A stretch of DNA of 64,000 nt from an uncultured Arthrobacter sp. (GCF_947493765.1 NZ_CANLSZ010000002.1:248001-312000); one strand, 5' to 3'; numbered from the stretch's first letter, positions 17,276 through 25,541 are shown. The notes: generated by a model from the sequence alone, not told the origin. Numbers and translations are program-made.

Positions 17276-18689
17276 TGAGGGGCCTTTCCTTGGGGTATTC
17301 GTACTGGAGGGGCCTGGACCGCAGCGCCAGGGCCGAGGCGAGGGTCACCGGGCCCAGCCTCCCGGCGAACATCACCAGGATGAGGATCACCTGGCCCACG
17401 GACGGGATGCCCGCGGTGATGCCGGTGGACAGTCCCACGGTGCCGAAGGCGGAGACCACCTCGAACAGGATCCGGTCCAGCCCGAAGTCGGTGATCAGCA
17501 TCAGGACCATCGTGGCCGTGATGACCAGGCCACCGGCGAGCAGCACGATCGAGATGGCCTGCCGGTGCACGGAGCGCGGGAGTCGCTTGCCGAAGACGTT
17601 GACGGCGTTGCCTCCGCTGATCTCCGTGTAGAGGATGAAGAACAGCACACCGAAGGTGGTGATCTTCAGCCCCCCTGCGGTGCCGGCGGGACCACCCCCG
17701 ATGAACATCAGCACGTCCATGGCCAGCAGGGTGACCGGGTGGAGCTGCCCGATGTCGACGCTGTTGAAGCCCGCGGTGCGCGTCATGGTGGACTGGAAGA
17801 ATCCGGCGAGGACCCGCTCGCCGGGCGGCAGCGGCCCGAGGGTCGCCGGACTGGACCACTCCACCGCGGTGATGAAGACGGTGCCGAGGACCAGGAGCAC
17901 GAGGGTCCCGCTCAGCACGAGCTTGGTGGTCATCAGCCACTTGCGCGGGTACCGGAAGTGGCGCCGCAGCTCGAACAGCACCGGGAAGCCGAGTCCTCCG
18001 AGGATGACGGCGCCGGCCACGGGCAGGCAGATCCACGGGTCGCCCACGAATCCCGTCAGGTTGTCGCTGAACAGGGCGAAGCCGGCGTTGTTGAACGCCG
18101 AGACGGCATGGAAGACGCCGAGCCACACGGACTCGGCCGGTGGACGGCCGTACCCGAGGTGGAAGCGGCCGGCGAGGAGTACCGCGGTCACGCCCTCCAC
18201 CAGCAGGGTGGTCCTCAGGATCCCGACCAGGATGCTGCGCACGTCACCGATACCCGTGCTCTTCGTCTCCGCCGCCGTCGAGATCCGCGAGCGCAGGCCC
18301 ATCCGACGGGCCAGCAGGACTCCGAGCAGCGAGGCGAAGGACATGATGCCGAAGCCGCCGATCTGGATCAGCGCCAGGATGGTCACCTGGCCCATACCGG
18401 TCCAGTACGCCGGGGTGTCGACGACGGTCAGGCCGGTGACGCAGACCGCGGACGTGGCGGTGAAGAGGGCCTCGAGGAAGCCCGCGCCTCCCGGGCCCAC
18501 CCTGGAGGTGGGCAGCGTGAGCAGGAGGGTGCCCGCGAGGATGGCCGCTGCGAAGCCGAGCACGATCACCTGGGCCGGATGGCGCGGACTCAGATGTGCC
18601 GCCCAGGCACGGAGGATCCGGGCCAGGGCCTGGACCCTCGACGTCGCCGGCGTCCGGGCCGCCCGCGGGGTCTGACTGGTGAGCCTCAC
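17268..18689 (-). CDS. TrkH/KtrB-family potassium transporter
   Basis: This 473-residue membrane protein is the ion-conducting subunit of a Trk/Ktr potassium uptake system. It contains the repeated membrane-pore-membrane units with filter-like segments, for example FTATSAVCVTGLTVVDT, HAVSAFNNAGFALFSD, STMTRTAGFNSVDIGQL and VVSAFGTVGLSTGIT. Each carries the Gly expected in the selectivity filter (CVTGL, NNAGF, TAGF, VGLS). The N-terminus is basic and cytosolic. The regulatory subunit follows with an 8-bp overlap. The start is GTG at 18689. Confidence 0.93.
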   Translation of the reverse strand: MRLTSQTPRAARTPATSRVQALARILRAWAAHLSPRHPAQVIVLGFAAAILAGTLLLTLPTSRVGPGGAGFLEALFTATSAVCVTGLTVVDTPAYWTGMGQVTILALIQIGGFGIMSFASLLGVLLARRMGLRSRISTAAETKSTGIGDVRSILVGILRTTLLVEGVTAVLLAGRFHLGYGRPPAESVWLGVFHAVSAFNNAGFALFSDNLTGFVGDPWICLPVAGAVILGGLGFPVLFELRRHFRYPRKWLMTTKLVLSGTLVLLVLGTVFITAVEWSSPATLGPLPPGERVLAGFFQSTMTRTAGFNSVDIGQLHPVTLLAMDVLMFIGGGPAGTAGGLKITTFGVLFFILYTEISGGNAVNVFGKRLPRSVHRQAISIVLLAGGLVITATMVLMLITDFGLDRILFEVVSAFGTVGLSTGITAGIPSVGQVILILVMFAGRLGPVTLASALALRSRPLQYEYPKERPLIG

Positions 18690-18710
18690 GGGGACGCGGA
18701 ACCTCCGGTA

Positions 18711-18747
18711 GCGGGATGCGGCGAGCTGATCCTACGCCGCATCCCGC
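18711..18747 (-). terminator. hairpin terminator between the HAD gene and trkH
   Basis: A perfect 13-bp inverted repeat (GCGGGATGCGGCG, 18711-18723, with 18735-18747) and an 11-nt loop lie downstream of the HAD hydrolase gene and upstream of trkH. It would separate the two minus-strand transcripts. Confidence 0.6.
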
Positions 18748-18830
18748 TCCCGCGGAAGGCGCTGCGGACCGGGCTGCACGGTCCGGGAACGCACCCCGCC
18801 GAGCGGGCCCGCCACGGCTCCCGGACGGCG

Positions 18831-19499
18831 TCAGGCGCGCAGGGCGCCCCGGGCGTCGGTGAGCGCGTGGATCTCCTGGTCCGGTGCGGTCATGGCGGGC
18901 GGGTAGGGCGCGCCGTCGCGGTTCAGCCAGAGGGTCCTCAGGCCGGCCCGCGCCGCGCCGTCGATGTCCCACGGGTGGACGGCGAGGAGCACGACGTCGC
19001 CCGGATCCCGGCCGAGCGATTCCAGTGCGTAGGCGTAGGACTCCGGCGCCGGTTTCCACCGCGGCGCATCCTGGACGGACAGGACGGTGCCCATCAGGTC
19101 ACGGACTCCGGCGCGGTCGAGCAGGGCCTCCGCGGTCGCGGCCGCGCCGTTGGTCAGGGCGGCCATGTCGACGCCCCCTGCGGCCAGGTCACGGATGCCG
19201 TCGGCGACGTCGGCGTGGACGGGAAGGCCCTGCAGACCCGAGAAGACGTGCTCCACGGCCTCCTCGAGGTCCCGGTTGAGGGGCTGACCGGCCAGGACGG
19301 CCCGCAGTGTCCCCTCGGCCACGTCCCGGAAGGGGACATTCTGCCCGACGGCGGTCAAGGCGAACCCGTCCCGGAGCACCGCGGCGAACCACAGCCCGGC
19401 CAGCTGCGGCGGTGCGCCGAGTTCCTCGAAGTGCTGGGACATCACGCTCATGTCCGAGAGCGTCTCGTTGACGTCGAAGAGCACCAGGGGCGGCGCCAT
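18831..19499 (-). CDS. HAD-superfamily hydrolase (haloacid dehalogenase type II-like)
   Basis: This 222-residue HAD hydrolase has motif I LVLFDVNETLSDMS (nucleophile Asp in DVNET), motif II MAALTNGAA (Thr-Asn), a Lys in PRWKPAPESY (motif III) and motif IV VVLLAVHPWDIDGAA. The DVNETL variant and the cap region (FEELGAPPQLAGLWFAAVLRDG) resemble haloacid dehalogenase type II proteins. Motif IV has VHPWDIDG where haloacid dehalogenases usually have VxxxxxD, so the substrate is uncertain. The ATG at 19499 overlaps the stop of the DUF2630 gene (TAATG), indicating coupling. Confidence 0.83.
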   Translation of the reverse strand: MAPPLVLFDVNETLSDMSVMSQHFEELGAPPQLAGLWFAAVLRDGFALTAVGQNVPFRDVAEGTLRAVLAGQPLNRDLEEAVEHVFSGLQGLPVHADVADGIRDLAAGGVDMAALTNGAAATAEALLDRAGVRDLMGTVLSVQDAPRWKPAPESYAYALESLGRDPGDVVLLAVHPWDIDGAARAGLRTLWLNRDGAPYPPAMTAPDQEIHALTDARGALRA

Positions 19500-19750
19500 T
19501 ACTGCCGGTACCCCTCCACCTGGCTGATGGGGCGCGCATCGGCGTCCGCGGGGTTCTCCCCGGCATCGGCCTTGGCGCGGCGCTGGCGCAGCAGATCCCA
19601 GCACTGGTCGAGGTCCTCCTCCAGCCGCTTCAGCCGCGCCGTGTGGTCCTGGCTCTCGGCGCCGGCCGCAGCGCCCTGGGGCTGGTCCCTGAGATCGTGC
19701 TCCTCCTGCACGAGCGCCTGGATCCGCTGCAGGATGTCCTCGTTGTTCAT
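19499..19750 (-). CDS. DUF2630 family protein
   Basis: This small 83-residue protein matches the DUF2630 pattern: it begins MNNEDILQRIQALVQEEHDL, has a helical middle (RLKRLEEDLDQCWDLLRQRR) and ends PISQVEGYRQ. It is predicted to be entirely helical and cytoplasmic; no function is known. It has a GAAGGGA ribosome-binding site, which sets the start at 19750. It is the first gene of a two-gene unit with the HAD hydrolase. Confidence 0.85.
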   Translation of the reverse strand: MNNEDILQRIQALVQEEHDLRDQPQGAAAGAESQDHTARLKRLEEDLDQCWDLLRQRRAKADAGENPADADARPISQVEGYRQ

Positions 19751-19886
19751 GTGCTGTCCCTTCGTCGCCGTGCCCGACCGATCGACCCGCTCCGGCCTCC
19801 GATCCGTTTCCCTCAGGCTACTGAGGTGTCGGGACGATGACCAGCGGCCCGTCCGGCCGTCGTCGGCGATGCTGATCCCCGCGAAT

Positions 19887-19914
19887 TTGGCGCATCGCCC
19901 GGATGGCCTAAGCT
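19887..19914 (+). promoter_or_regulatory. promoter of tRNA-Val
   Basis: TTGGCG (19887-19892) and TAAGCT (19909-19914) are separated by 16 bp and lie 15 bp before the mature 5' end of the tRNA. They resemble a housekeeping sigma-70 type promoter. Confidence 0.6.
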
Positions 19915-19929
19915 GGTCAGGAGTCACAG

Positions 19930-20003
19930 GCCTGTGTAGCTCAGTCTGGTAGAGCATCCGCCTCACACGCGGAAGGCCCGGGGATCAAGGCCCCGCGCAG
20001 GCA
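19930..20003 (+). tRNA. tRNA-Val (anticodon CAC)
   Basis: The 74-nt cloverleaf has acceptor arm GCCTGTG pairing with CGCAGGC (one G-U), D-arm GCTC/GAGC, anticodon arm TCCGC-CTCACAC-GCGGA with CAC, and T-arm CGGGG/CCCCG. The T-loop reads ATCAAGG, so position 54 is A instead of the usual T. CCA is not encoded; CAT follows the discriminator A. Confidence 0.93.
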
Positions 20004-20042
20004 CATCGGAACGCCGGTGACGGCAGTACAGTGACGGTGATA

Positions 20043-20084
20043 CAGGAGGGGCCCGCACCGGGACGACGGTGCGGGCCCCTCCTG
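20043..20084. terminator. strong hairpin terminator after tRNA-Val
   Basis: A perfect 18-bp inverted repeat (20043-20060 with 20067-20084) surrounds a 6-nt loop. It lies 40 bp after the tRNA and before the SDR gene. Confidence 0.75.
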
Positions 20085-20145
20085 CATCCGCATCCCGCCG
20101 AGGCCCACCTTGCACAGCGGCGCCCCGCACGCGAAGGATGGGGGC

Positions 20146-20943
20146 ATGGACTTCACACCGAGCACAGCAATCGTCACCGGCTCCGACTCCGGCATCGGCC
20201 GGGCAACAGCACTCGCCCTCGCAGCGGCCGGCTGCGCGGTCGGTGTCACCTGGCACTCCGACCAGGAAGGCGCGGAGGAGACCGCGCGCCTCGTCCGCGA
20301 GAAGGGCGTCAAGGCGGCGGTGGCGCACCTGGACACCACGGACGCGCCGGCCTGCGGAGATGTGATCGACCAGCTCGCGGAGGAACTCGGCGGGGTGGAC
20401 GTCTTCGTCAACAATGCCGGCATCAACGGCGGCACCATGTTCATGGAGACGGACTGGGATCTCTGGCGCGCCACGGTCGGCGCGAACCTCGACGGCGCGT
20501 TCGTCTGCATCCAGCGCGCGGCCCGGCACATGCTCGACGCCGGCAGGGGCGGGCGCATCATCGCGGTCACCAGTGTCCACCAGGCGCAGCCGCGTGTGGG
20601 ATCGGCCGCCTACGACGCGTCCAAGCACGGCCTCGGCGGCCTCGTCAAGACCATCGCCCTGGAGCTCGGTGATCGCGGCATCACGGCGAACGCCGTACTC
20701 CCGGGCGAGATCAACACTCCGATGAACGATTCCGAGGACCAGGATCCGCGGAGCATCGACCGCCCCGGGGTGCCGGTGGGCCGGCCGGGATCGGCGGAGG
20801 AGGTGGCCGACGTCGTCGCCTTCCTCGCCTCCGGCGCCTCCAGCTACGTCAACGGCGCCTCGTTCGTCGTCGACGGCGGCATGCTCCTCATGGGGCCGCA
20901 GGCCGGCTCGCACCTCACGAGCGGCGACTGGCGCACGGTCTAG
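20146..20943 (+). CDS. SDR family NAD(P)-dependent oxidoreductase
   Basis: This 265-residue classical short-chain dehydrogenase has the cofactor motif TGSDSGIG near residue 10, NNAG at about residue 88 and the active-site YDASK, with a Ser/His region upstream (ITSVHQAQPRVGSAAYDASK in part). The C-terminal FLASGASSYVNGASFVVDGG is the usual substrate-loop/oligomer region. Family members interconvert alcohols and ketones, commonly sugars or short hydroxy acids. The specific substrate is unknown. ATG at 20146 is used; the short upstream in-frame extension lacks family similarity. It stands alone between two terminators. Confidence 0.9.
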   Translation: MDFTPSTAIVTGSDSGIGRATALALAAAGCAVGVTWHSDQEGAEETARLVREKGVKAAVAHLDTTDAPACGDVIDQLAEELGGVDVFVNNAGINGGTMFMETDWDLWRATVGANLDGAFVCIQRAARHMLDAGRGGRIIAVTSVHQAQPRVGSAAYDASKHGLGGLVKTIALELGDRGITANAVLPGEINTPMNDSEDQDPRSIDRPGVPVGRPGSAEEVADVVAFLASGASSYVNGASFVVDGGMLLMGPQAGSHLTSGDWRTV

Positions 20944-20952
20944 CGGCCGATC

Positions 20953-20999
20953 CCGCAGGAACGACGGGTCCCGGGGTCCGGGATCCGTCATTCCTGCGG
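20953..20999. terminator. bidirectional terminator between the SDR gene and the ABC permease gene
   Basis: A long imperfect inverted repeat (CCGCAGGAACGACGGGTCCC and CCGGGATCCGTCATTCCTGCGG arms, two mismatches) separates convergent genes. Confidence 0.7.
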
Positions 21000-21017
21000 T
21001 GTCGCCGAGCCGGAGCG

Positions 21018-21731
21018 CTACCGGACCACCGCTGAGCGCAGCAGGAGAAGGGTCATGACCGCGCTGACGGCGATGATCACGACGGCGGCGACCGCCAGCC
21101 ACCACAGCCGGAAGCCGTCGAGCACCGACCCGGTGATCAACGGCAGGACCAGGGCGAGCAGGCCGAGGAGTCCGATCGCCAGACCTGCTCCGAGGAAGAC
21201 CGGTCCGCGATTCCCGAAGCGTGCCCAGGACGCCCCGAACAGGGCTCCGATGGTCAGTGCGCCGAGGCTGCCGAGGAACACCGTGGGCAGCAGGATCAGC
21301 AGGTCACCGGTCCCGAGGTAGTAGACGTCGAAGATGTAGATGCCGGCGAACCAGTGATCGGTGGCCAGCTCCACCAGCAGGAGCACGGCGTAGATGACCG
21401 CGAGATACGCGGAGGTGACGGCGGCCCAGACCAGGGTCCCGCCCACGAAGGCCTTCCGCGTGGAGCCGAGCGTCAGGGCGAAGGGGAACGTGGTGGCGAT
21501 CGACTGGACCCCCATGTAGACGAGGAATCCCAGCAGCCCGAAGGCCATGCCACCGTTGCTTCGTGCTCCGTCGATCCATTCCTCGGAGCCCGGGAGTCCC
21601 CCGGCACGCCAGATGATGAGGGCGATCAGGGCTGAGATGACGGCGATAAGCCCCACGATCTGCAGGGGGACCCCGAACGTCATGTTCTTCTTGGTCAGAT
21701 GCAGCCGGGTGGCCGCCTGGATGCCGCTCAT
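21018..21731 (-). CDS. ABC transporter membrane protein of a YtrA-type operon
   Basis: This 237-residue protein has about six hydrophobic segments (for example PLQIVGLIAVISALIALIIW, GLLGFLVYMGVQSIATTFPF, LGAGLAIGLLGLLALVLPLI, AVAAVVIIAVSAVMTLLLLR). It has no cytosolic domain beyond short loops. It is the membrane partner of the adjacent ATPase. ATG at 21731 has AAGGAAGGA upstream and overlaps the ATPase stop (ATGA). The substrate is unknown; related GntR-ABC operons respond to cell-wall antibiotics or other envelope stress. Confidence 0.8.
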   Translation of the reverse strand: MSGIQAATRLHLTKKNMTFGVPLQIVGLIAVISALIALIIWRAGGLPGSEEWIDGARSNGGMAFGLLGFLVYMGVQSIATTFPFALTLGSTRKAFVGGTLVWAAVTSAYLAVIYAVLLLVELATDHWFAGIYIFDVYYLGTGDLLILLPTVFLGSLGALTIGALFGASWARFGNRGPVFLGAGLAIGLLGLLALVLPLITGSVLDGFRLWWLAVAAVVIIAVSAVMTLLLLRSAVVR

Positions 21732-22633
21732 GCGCTGATTCCTTCCTTGCTGGAGTCCTGCAGGGAGTCCCCGGAGCCGTAGGCCACCGCGAGATCCTGC
21801 AGCGATGCGCCCTTGAGCTGGACGCCGAGGGTCGCCGCACGCGACCGGGCGTCGTCGTCGAGCCGGCCGGTGATGGTGGATGTGCGCAGACCGCCGATGG
21901 AATGGCTGCGGAGCACGGGGTAGTCCGCGCAGAACGCCTGGACGGCATCCGCGACGCCGCTGACGCACATCGCGAGACGGCGCGCCTCCTCGGCCTCCGC
22001 ACGGAGGACCACGCGGCCGCGGTCCATGAGCACGACATGGTCGAAGAGGGAGTCCGATTCGTCGATGAGGTGCGTGGAGAGCAGGAGCGTGCGCGGGTGC
22101 CGCCCGAGATCGCGGAGCAGGAGATCGTGGAACAGCCCGCGGGCCGTCGCGTCGAGACCGAGATACGGCTCGTCCAGCAGGGTGACCGGCGCCCGGGAGG
22201 CGAGTCCGAGCACGATGGCGACGGCGGAGAGCTGGCCCCTGGAGAACTTCCTGATGGCCGGTTTCCGCGGCAGCCGGAAGCCCTCGACCAGTTCGGCGGC
22301 GAGTTCGCCGTCCCAGGAAGGCGCGAACTCGGGGGCGATGCTCAGGACGTGATGCAGGAAGTAGTCGTCGGGATACCGCTGGTTGTCGCGGACGAAGCTG
22401 ATCCTGGACAGGACCGCCTCATTCTCGAACGGGTCCTCCCCGTCCACGAGCACCTGCCCGGTGGTGGGCCGGTCCTGCCCCGAGATCAGCGACATCACGG
22501 TGGTCTTGCCCGCACCGTTCCTGCCGAGCAGGCCGCAGATGGCGCCGTCCGGCACGGTCAGGGTGACATCCTCCAGCGCGTTGTCATTGCGGAAGCGCCG
22601 GGTGACGGACTGTAGTTCTATCGCCTGTGTCAT
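21728..22633 (-). CDS. ABC transporter ATP-binding protein
   Basis: This 301-residue nucleotide-binding subunit has Walker A GRNGAGKTT, the Q-loop after it (ISFVRDNQRYPDD), the signature region FSRGQLSAVAIVLGLASRAP (LSGGQ variant FSRGQ), Walker B VTLLDEPYLGLD and the H-loop LLLSTHLID. The C-terminal 80 residues form the extension typical of export-type drug or lantibiotic ATPases. It is coupled by 4-bp overlaps to both the upstream GntR regulator and the downstream membrane protein. Confidence 0.9.
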   Translation of the reverse strand: MTQAIELQSVTRRFRNDNALEDVTLTVPDGAICGLLGRNGAGKTTVMSLISGQDRPTTGQVLVDGEDPFENEAVLSRISFVRDNQRYPDDYFLHHVLSIAPEFAPSWDGELAAELVEGFRLPRKPAIRKFSRGQLSAVAIVLGLASRAPVTLLDEPYLGLDATARGLFHDLLLRDLGRHPRTLLLSTHLIDESDSLFDHVVLMDRGRVVLRAEAEEARRLAMCVSGVADAVQAFCADYPVLRSHSIGGLRTSTITGRLDDDARSRAATLGVQLKGASLQDLAVAYGSGDSLQDSSKEGISA

Positions 22634-22989
22634 GGGATGTATTCCTCCTTGATCATCTGCGCCAGCTCCGGGGGCTCGATACCGACGGCCCTGGCCTCCC
22701 TGATGAGCGGGTGGACGAACTGCTGCGGGAAGTCCGCCCTCCGCTGCTTGAGGAGCTGGCTCCGGGCGCCGGGCGCCACGAACATGCCCACGCCCCGCTT
22801 CTTGTAGAGCACGCCCTGCTCGACGAGCACATTGAGCGCTTTCCCGGCCGTGGCCGGATTCATGTGCAGGAAGGTCGCGAAGTCGTTCGACGACGGTACA
22901 GCGGCATCCTCGGCGTAGGTCCCGGCCACGATGTCGTCCGCGATCCGGGCAGCGAGCTGCTGATAGATGGGGCTGTCTCCGGTGAACAT
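22630..22989 (-). CDS. GntR family transcriptional regulator (YtrA-type)
   Basis: This 119-residue repressor has an N-terminal winged helix (SPIYQQLAARIADDIVAGTY, VPSSNDFATFLHMNPATAGKA) and only a short C-terminal helical tail, the YtrA layout. In this subfamily the tail dimerises and the regulator typically represses its own ABC operon. ATG at 22989 has GGGAG upstream; an in-frame ATG at 23007 is the alternative. Its stop overlaps the ATPase start by 4 bp, so it is the first gene of a regulator-ATPase-permease operon. Confidence 0.9.
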   Translation of the reverse strand: MFTGDSPIYQQLAARIADDIVAGTYAEDAAVPSSNDFATFLHMNPATAGKALNVLVEQGVLYKKRGVGMFVAPGARSQLLKQRRADFPQQFVHPLIREARAVGIEPPELAQMIKEEYIP

Positions 22990-23006
22990 CGCACTCCCTT
23001 GGTTCA

Positions 23007-23022
23007 TTACTACACTAGTTAA
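23007..23022 (-). promoter_or_regulatory. candidate operator of the GntR-ABC operon
   Basis: TTACTACACTAGTTAA is an imperfect palindrome (TTACT...AGTTAA) directly upstream of the regulator gene, in an AT-rich patch unusual for this window. Autoregulation through a palindrome at this position is typical of YtrA regulators. No experiment supports this site. Confidence 0.35.
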
Positions 23023-23100
23023 CCTACGAGGTGCATGCTGTCCCGTCAAGGCCTCATCGGGCGCCGGGCGCCCGTCCGCGAGGTCGGCTCCTCTCCCCTG

Positions 23101-23106
23101 TAACGT
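23101..23106 (+). promoter_or_regulatory. -10 element (TAACGT) of a leaderless promoter for pstS
   Basis: TAACGT lies seven bases before the GTG at 23114. No Shine-Dalgarno sequence is visible. Confidence 0.45.
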
Positions 23107-23113
23107 GGCTCCG

Positions 23114-24226
23114 GTGAGAAACCGAGCCCCCGCCGTATCCCTCGCCCTCGCCGCCGCGCTCGCCCTGACGGCCTGCGGCTCCGACTACCCCCTCGGAGCC
23201 GAGCAGGAGGCGGCAGCGGAGAACGGTGACACGAGCCTGAAGGGCGCGATCACCGGTGCTGGGTCCTCGGCGCAGGGACCGGCCATGGACGCGTGGCGGG
23301 CCGGCTTCAGTACGCTGTACCCGCGCGCGCAGGTCCAGTACTCACCCGACGGCTCGGGGGCGGGCCGGGGCGCGCTGCTCGCCGGCGCGGTCTCCTTCGC
23401 CGGATCCGACGCCTATCTCAGCGACGAGGAACTCGCCGAGTCGCGGGAGGCCTGCGGTCCCGGCGGGGCCTTCAACATCCCTGCCTACGTCTCCCCCATC
23501 AGCGTTGCCTTCAATCTCCCCGGCATCACGGAGCTGAACCTCAATGCCGGTACGATCGCGCAGATCTTCCGCGGGGAGATCACGCGGTGGGACGATCCGG
23601 CGATCGCGGCGCAGAACGAGGTGGACCTCCCCGATCTGGCGATCTCCGCGGTGAGCCGCTCCGACGACTCCGGAACCACCGAGAACTTCACCGACTACCT
23701 GCACGCCGTGGTGCCCGAGATCTGGACCGAGGAGGCCGATGGGACCTGGCCCTCCGGTCTCGACAACGAGAACGCCAAGGGCAATGCGGGGGTGGTCAGC
23801 ACGGTGGCCGGTACGGAGGGGGCCATCACCTATGCCGACGACTCGGCCGTCGGGGATCCCCTCGGGCGGGCCGCCCTGCGGGTCGGGGACGCGTACGTGC
23901 CGGTCAGCGCCGACGCCGCCGCAGCCGCCGTCGATCTCGCGGGCCGCGTCCCGGGCCGGGCGGACTACGACATAGCGCTGGACCTCGACCGGTCCACGCG
24001 CGAACCCGGCGTCTACCCGCTGGTCCTGGTGTCCTACCACGTCTACTGCGCACGCTACGAGAACGAGTCGACCGCCGACGTCGTCCGCACCTTCGGGACC
24101 TACGCGGTCAGCGCGGAGGGTCAGGCCGAAGCGGCGGAGGCGGCGAAGAGCTCCCCCATCTCCGCGGAGCTGTCCCGTCAGGCGACCGACGCCATCGCGA
24201 CGATCGAGGTCGGCGACGTCCCGTAG
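23114..24226 (+). CDS. pstS: phosphate-binding lipoprotein PstS
   Basis: This 370-residue solute-binding protein starts with a lipoprotein signal (VRNRAPAVSLALAAALALTAC, Cys about 20), so it should be lipid-anchored outside the membrane. Phosphate-binding segments ITGAGSSAQGPAMDAW, YSPDGSGAGRGALLAG and AVSRSDDSGTTENFTDYL fit PstS. It lacks adjacent pstC, pstA and pstB, so it is a standalone copy. It could serve another ABC complex or scavenge phosphate. GTG at 23114 is chosen because the signal peptide then has a normal length; GTG at 23105 is possible. Confidence 0.9.
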   Translation: MRNRAPAVSLALAAALALTACGSDYPLGAEQEAAAENGDTSLKGAITGAGSSAQGPAMDAWRAGFSTLYPRAQVQYSPDGSGAGRGALLAGAVSFAGSDAYLSDEELAESREACGPGGAFNIPAYVSPISVAFNLPGITELNLNAGTIAQIFRGEITRWDDPAIAAQNEVDLPDLAISAVSRSDDSGTTENFTDYLHAVVPEIWTEEADGTWPSGLDNENAKGNAGVVSTVAGTEGAITYADDSAVGDPLGRAALRVGDAYVPVSADAAAAAVDLAGRVPGRADYDIALDLDRSTREPGVYPLVLVSYHVYCARYENESTADVVRTFGTYAVSAEGQAEAAEAAKSSPISAELSRQATDAIATIEVGDVP

Positions 24227-24239
24227 GCCGGGAGGACGC

Positions 24240-24280
24240 AGGACAGGAGGCGGACCCCACGGGGATCCGCCTCCTGTCCT
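24240..24280. terminator. bidirectional terminator after pstS
   Basis: An inverted repeat built from AGGACAGGAGGCGGA and its complement, with a short CACG-centred loop, lies between convergent pstS and the SRPBCC gene. Confidence 0.75.
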
Positions 24281-24291
24281 TCGCCTGCGCG

Positions 24292-24840
24292 TCAGTCGGC
24301 GCGCGGTCCACCCGAGTCCGGGTCGTTCGTCGAGGTGTCCGGCACCGCATCGTTCGCCGGCACCGCATCCCCCGTCTCCCCCGTGGGGGGCGCGTCGACC
24401 TCCCCGCGCCAGGCGCCGGTCTCTCCACCACTCTTCTCGATGAAGGACTTGAACCGCTTGAGGTCGCCCTTGACCTGGATCGCGTCCGCATTCACCACGG
24501 CACCGACCTTCTCGGTGAACGTCTCCGGGTGCCAGTCGATCTGCACCATGAGCCGCGTACTGCTCTCGTCGAGCCGGTGGAACGTCACCACGCCGGCGTG
24601 CGATTCCCCGTCGGTGCTCTTCCAGGCGATCCGCTGGTCGGGATGCTGCTCGGTGATCTCCGCGTCGAACTCGCGCTTCACCCCACCGATGCTCGTCACC
24701 CAGTGCGTCATGGTCTCGGAGGACTGCGTGATGGAGTCGACACCCCCCATGAACCGGGGGAAACTCTCGAACTGGGTCCACTGGTTGTAGGCCGTGGTGA
24801 CCGGTACTGCCACGTCGATGGATTCCTGCACTGAAGCCAC
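24292..24840 (-). CDS. SRPBCC family protein (cyclase/dehydrase type)
   Basis: This 182-residue protein opens with the family sequence SIDVAVPVTTAYNQWTQFES and FPRFMGGVDSI. The core continues to FKSFIEKSGGETGAWRGEV at about residue 145 and is followed by a disordered acidic tail (DAVPANDAVPDTSTNDPDSG). This is the cyclase/dehydrase-type START fold common in Actinobacteria. A strong AAAAAGGAGGAACC ribosome site marks the GTG start at 24840. It is divergent from dps across a 206-bp region. Function is unknown; its relatives are often linked to envelope or aromatic metabolism. Confidence 0.82.
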   Translation of the reverse strand: MASVQESIDVAVPVTTAYNQWTQFESFPRFMGGVDSITQSSETMTHWVTSIGGVKREFDAEITEQHPDQRIAWKSTDGESHAGVVTFHRLDESSTRLMVQIDWHPETFTEKVGAVVNADAIQVKGDLKRFKSFIEKSGGETGAWRGEVDAPPTGETGDAVPANDAVPDTSTNDPDSGGPRAD

Positions 24841-25046
24841 GAGGGTTCCTCCTTTTTCAAGACTCCGGCGCCGCCCATACCCCTCGTGCGGGGTTTCGGC
24901 ACGACTGGACCGTAAGTCCCCTTAGCGTATTGATTCCGGTTGGATTTGGCCAACACCCGGGACTACGCTGAAAACGGTCCCCCGGCGTTTCCCGGCGTGA
25001 ACACCACGCCGCCGGAGGAGGTCATTTCTCTAGCACTGGAGGATTC

Positions 25047-25541
25047 ATGAAGGCTTCAAGCACCCTCACCGACAACATGCAGGCGGTCCTCGTGGACCTG
25101 GTCGAACTGCACCTGCAGGGCAAGCAGGCGCACTGGAACGTGGTCGGCAAGAACTTCCGCGATCTCCACCTGCAGCTCGACGAGATCATCGACGACGCCC
25201 GCACCTTCGCCGACGACATGGCGGAGCGCATGCGTGCGCTGCACGCCGTACCGGACGGCCGCAGCATCGCCGTGGCCGAGGGCACCAAGATCGAACCCTT
25301 CCCGGCCGGTCTCGTCTCCACCAAGGACACCGTGGGTCTCGTGGTCAGGATGCTGAACGCAGCGGTGAAGACCATGCGCGACGTCCACGACCAGATCGAC
25401 GAGGAGGATCCCACCACGGCCGACCTGCTCCACGGCTTCATCGGGAAGCTCGAGCAGTACGCCTGGATGGTCGACGCCGAGAACATGGAACCGACCGCAG
25501 AGGTCGTCACGCCGGTCGGCACCGAAGAGGCCACCGTCTGA
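25047..25541 (+). CDS. dps: Dps family ferritin-like DNA-protecting protein
   Basis: This 164-residue protein forms a dodecameric shell that stores iron and consumes peroxide. The ferroxidase-site helix reads HLQGKQAHWNVVGKNFRDLH, with the typical AHWN and D in LQLDEIIDD. The later helices (GLVVRMLNAAVKTMRDVHDQ and DLLHGFIGKLEQYAWMVDAE) match Dps. No long lysine-rich N-tail is present, so non-specific DNA binding may be weak. A TTGGAT-N18-TACGCT promoter-like pair lies about 80 bp upstream. It is a single-gene unit ending in a strong hairpin. Confidence 0.92.
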   Translation: MKASSTLTDNMQAVLVDLVELHLQGKQAHWNVVGKNFRDLHLQLDEIIDDARTFADDMAERMRALHAVPDGRSIAVAEGTKIEPFPAGLVSTKDTVGLVVRMLNAAVKTMRDVHDQIDEEDPTTADLLHGFIGKLEQYAWMVDAENMEPTAEVVTPVGTEEATV

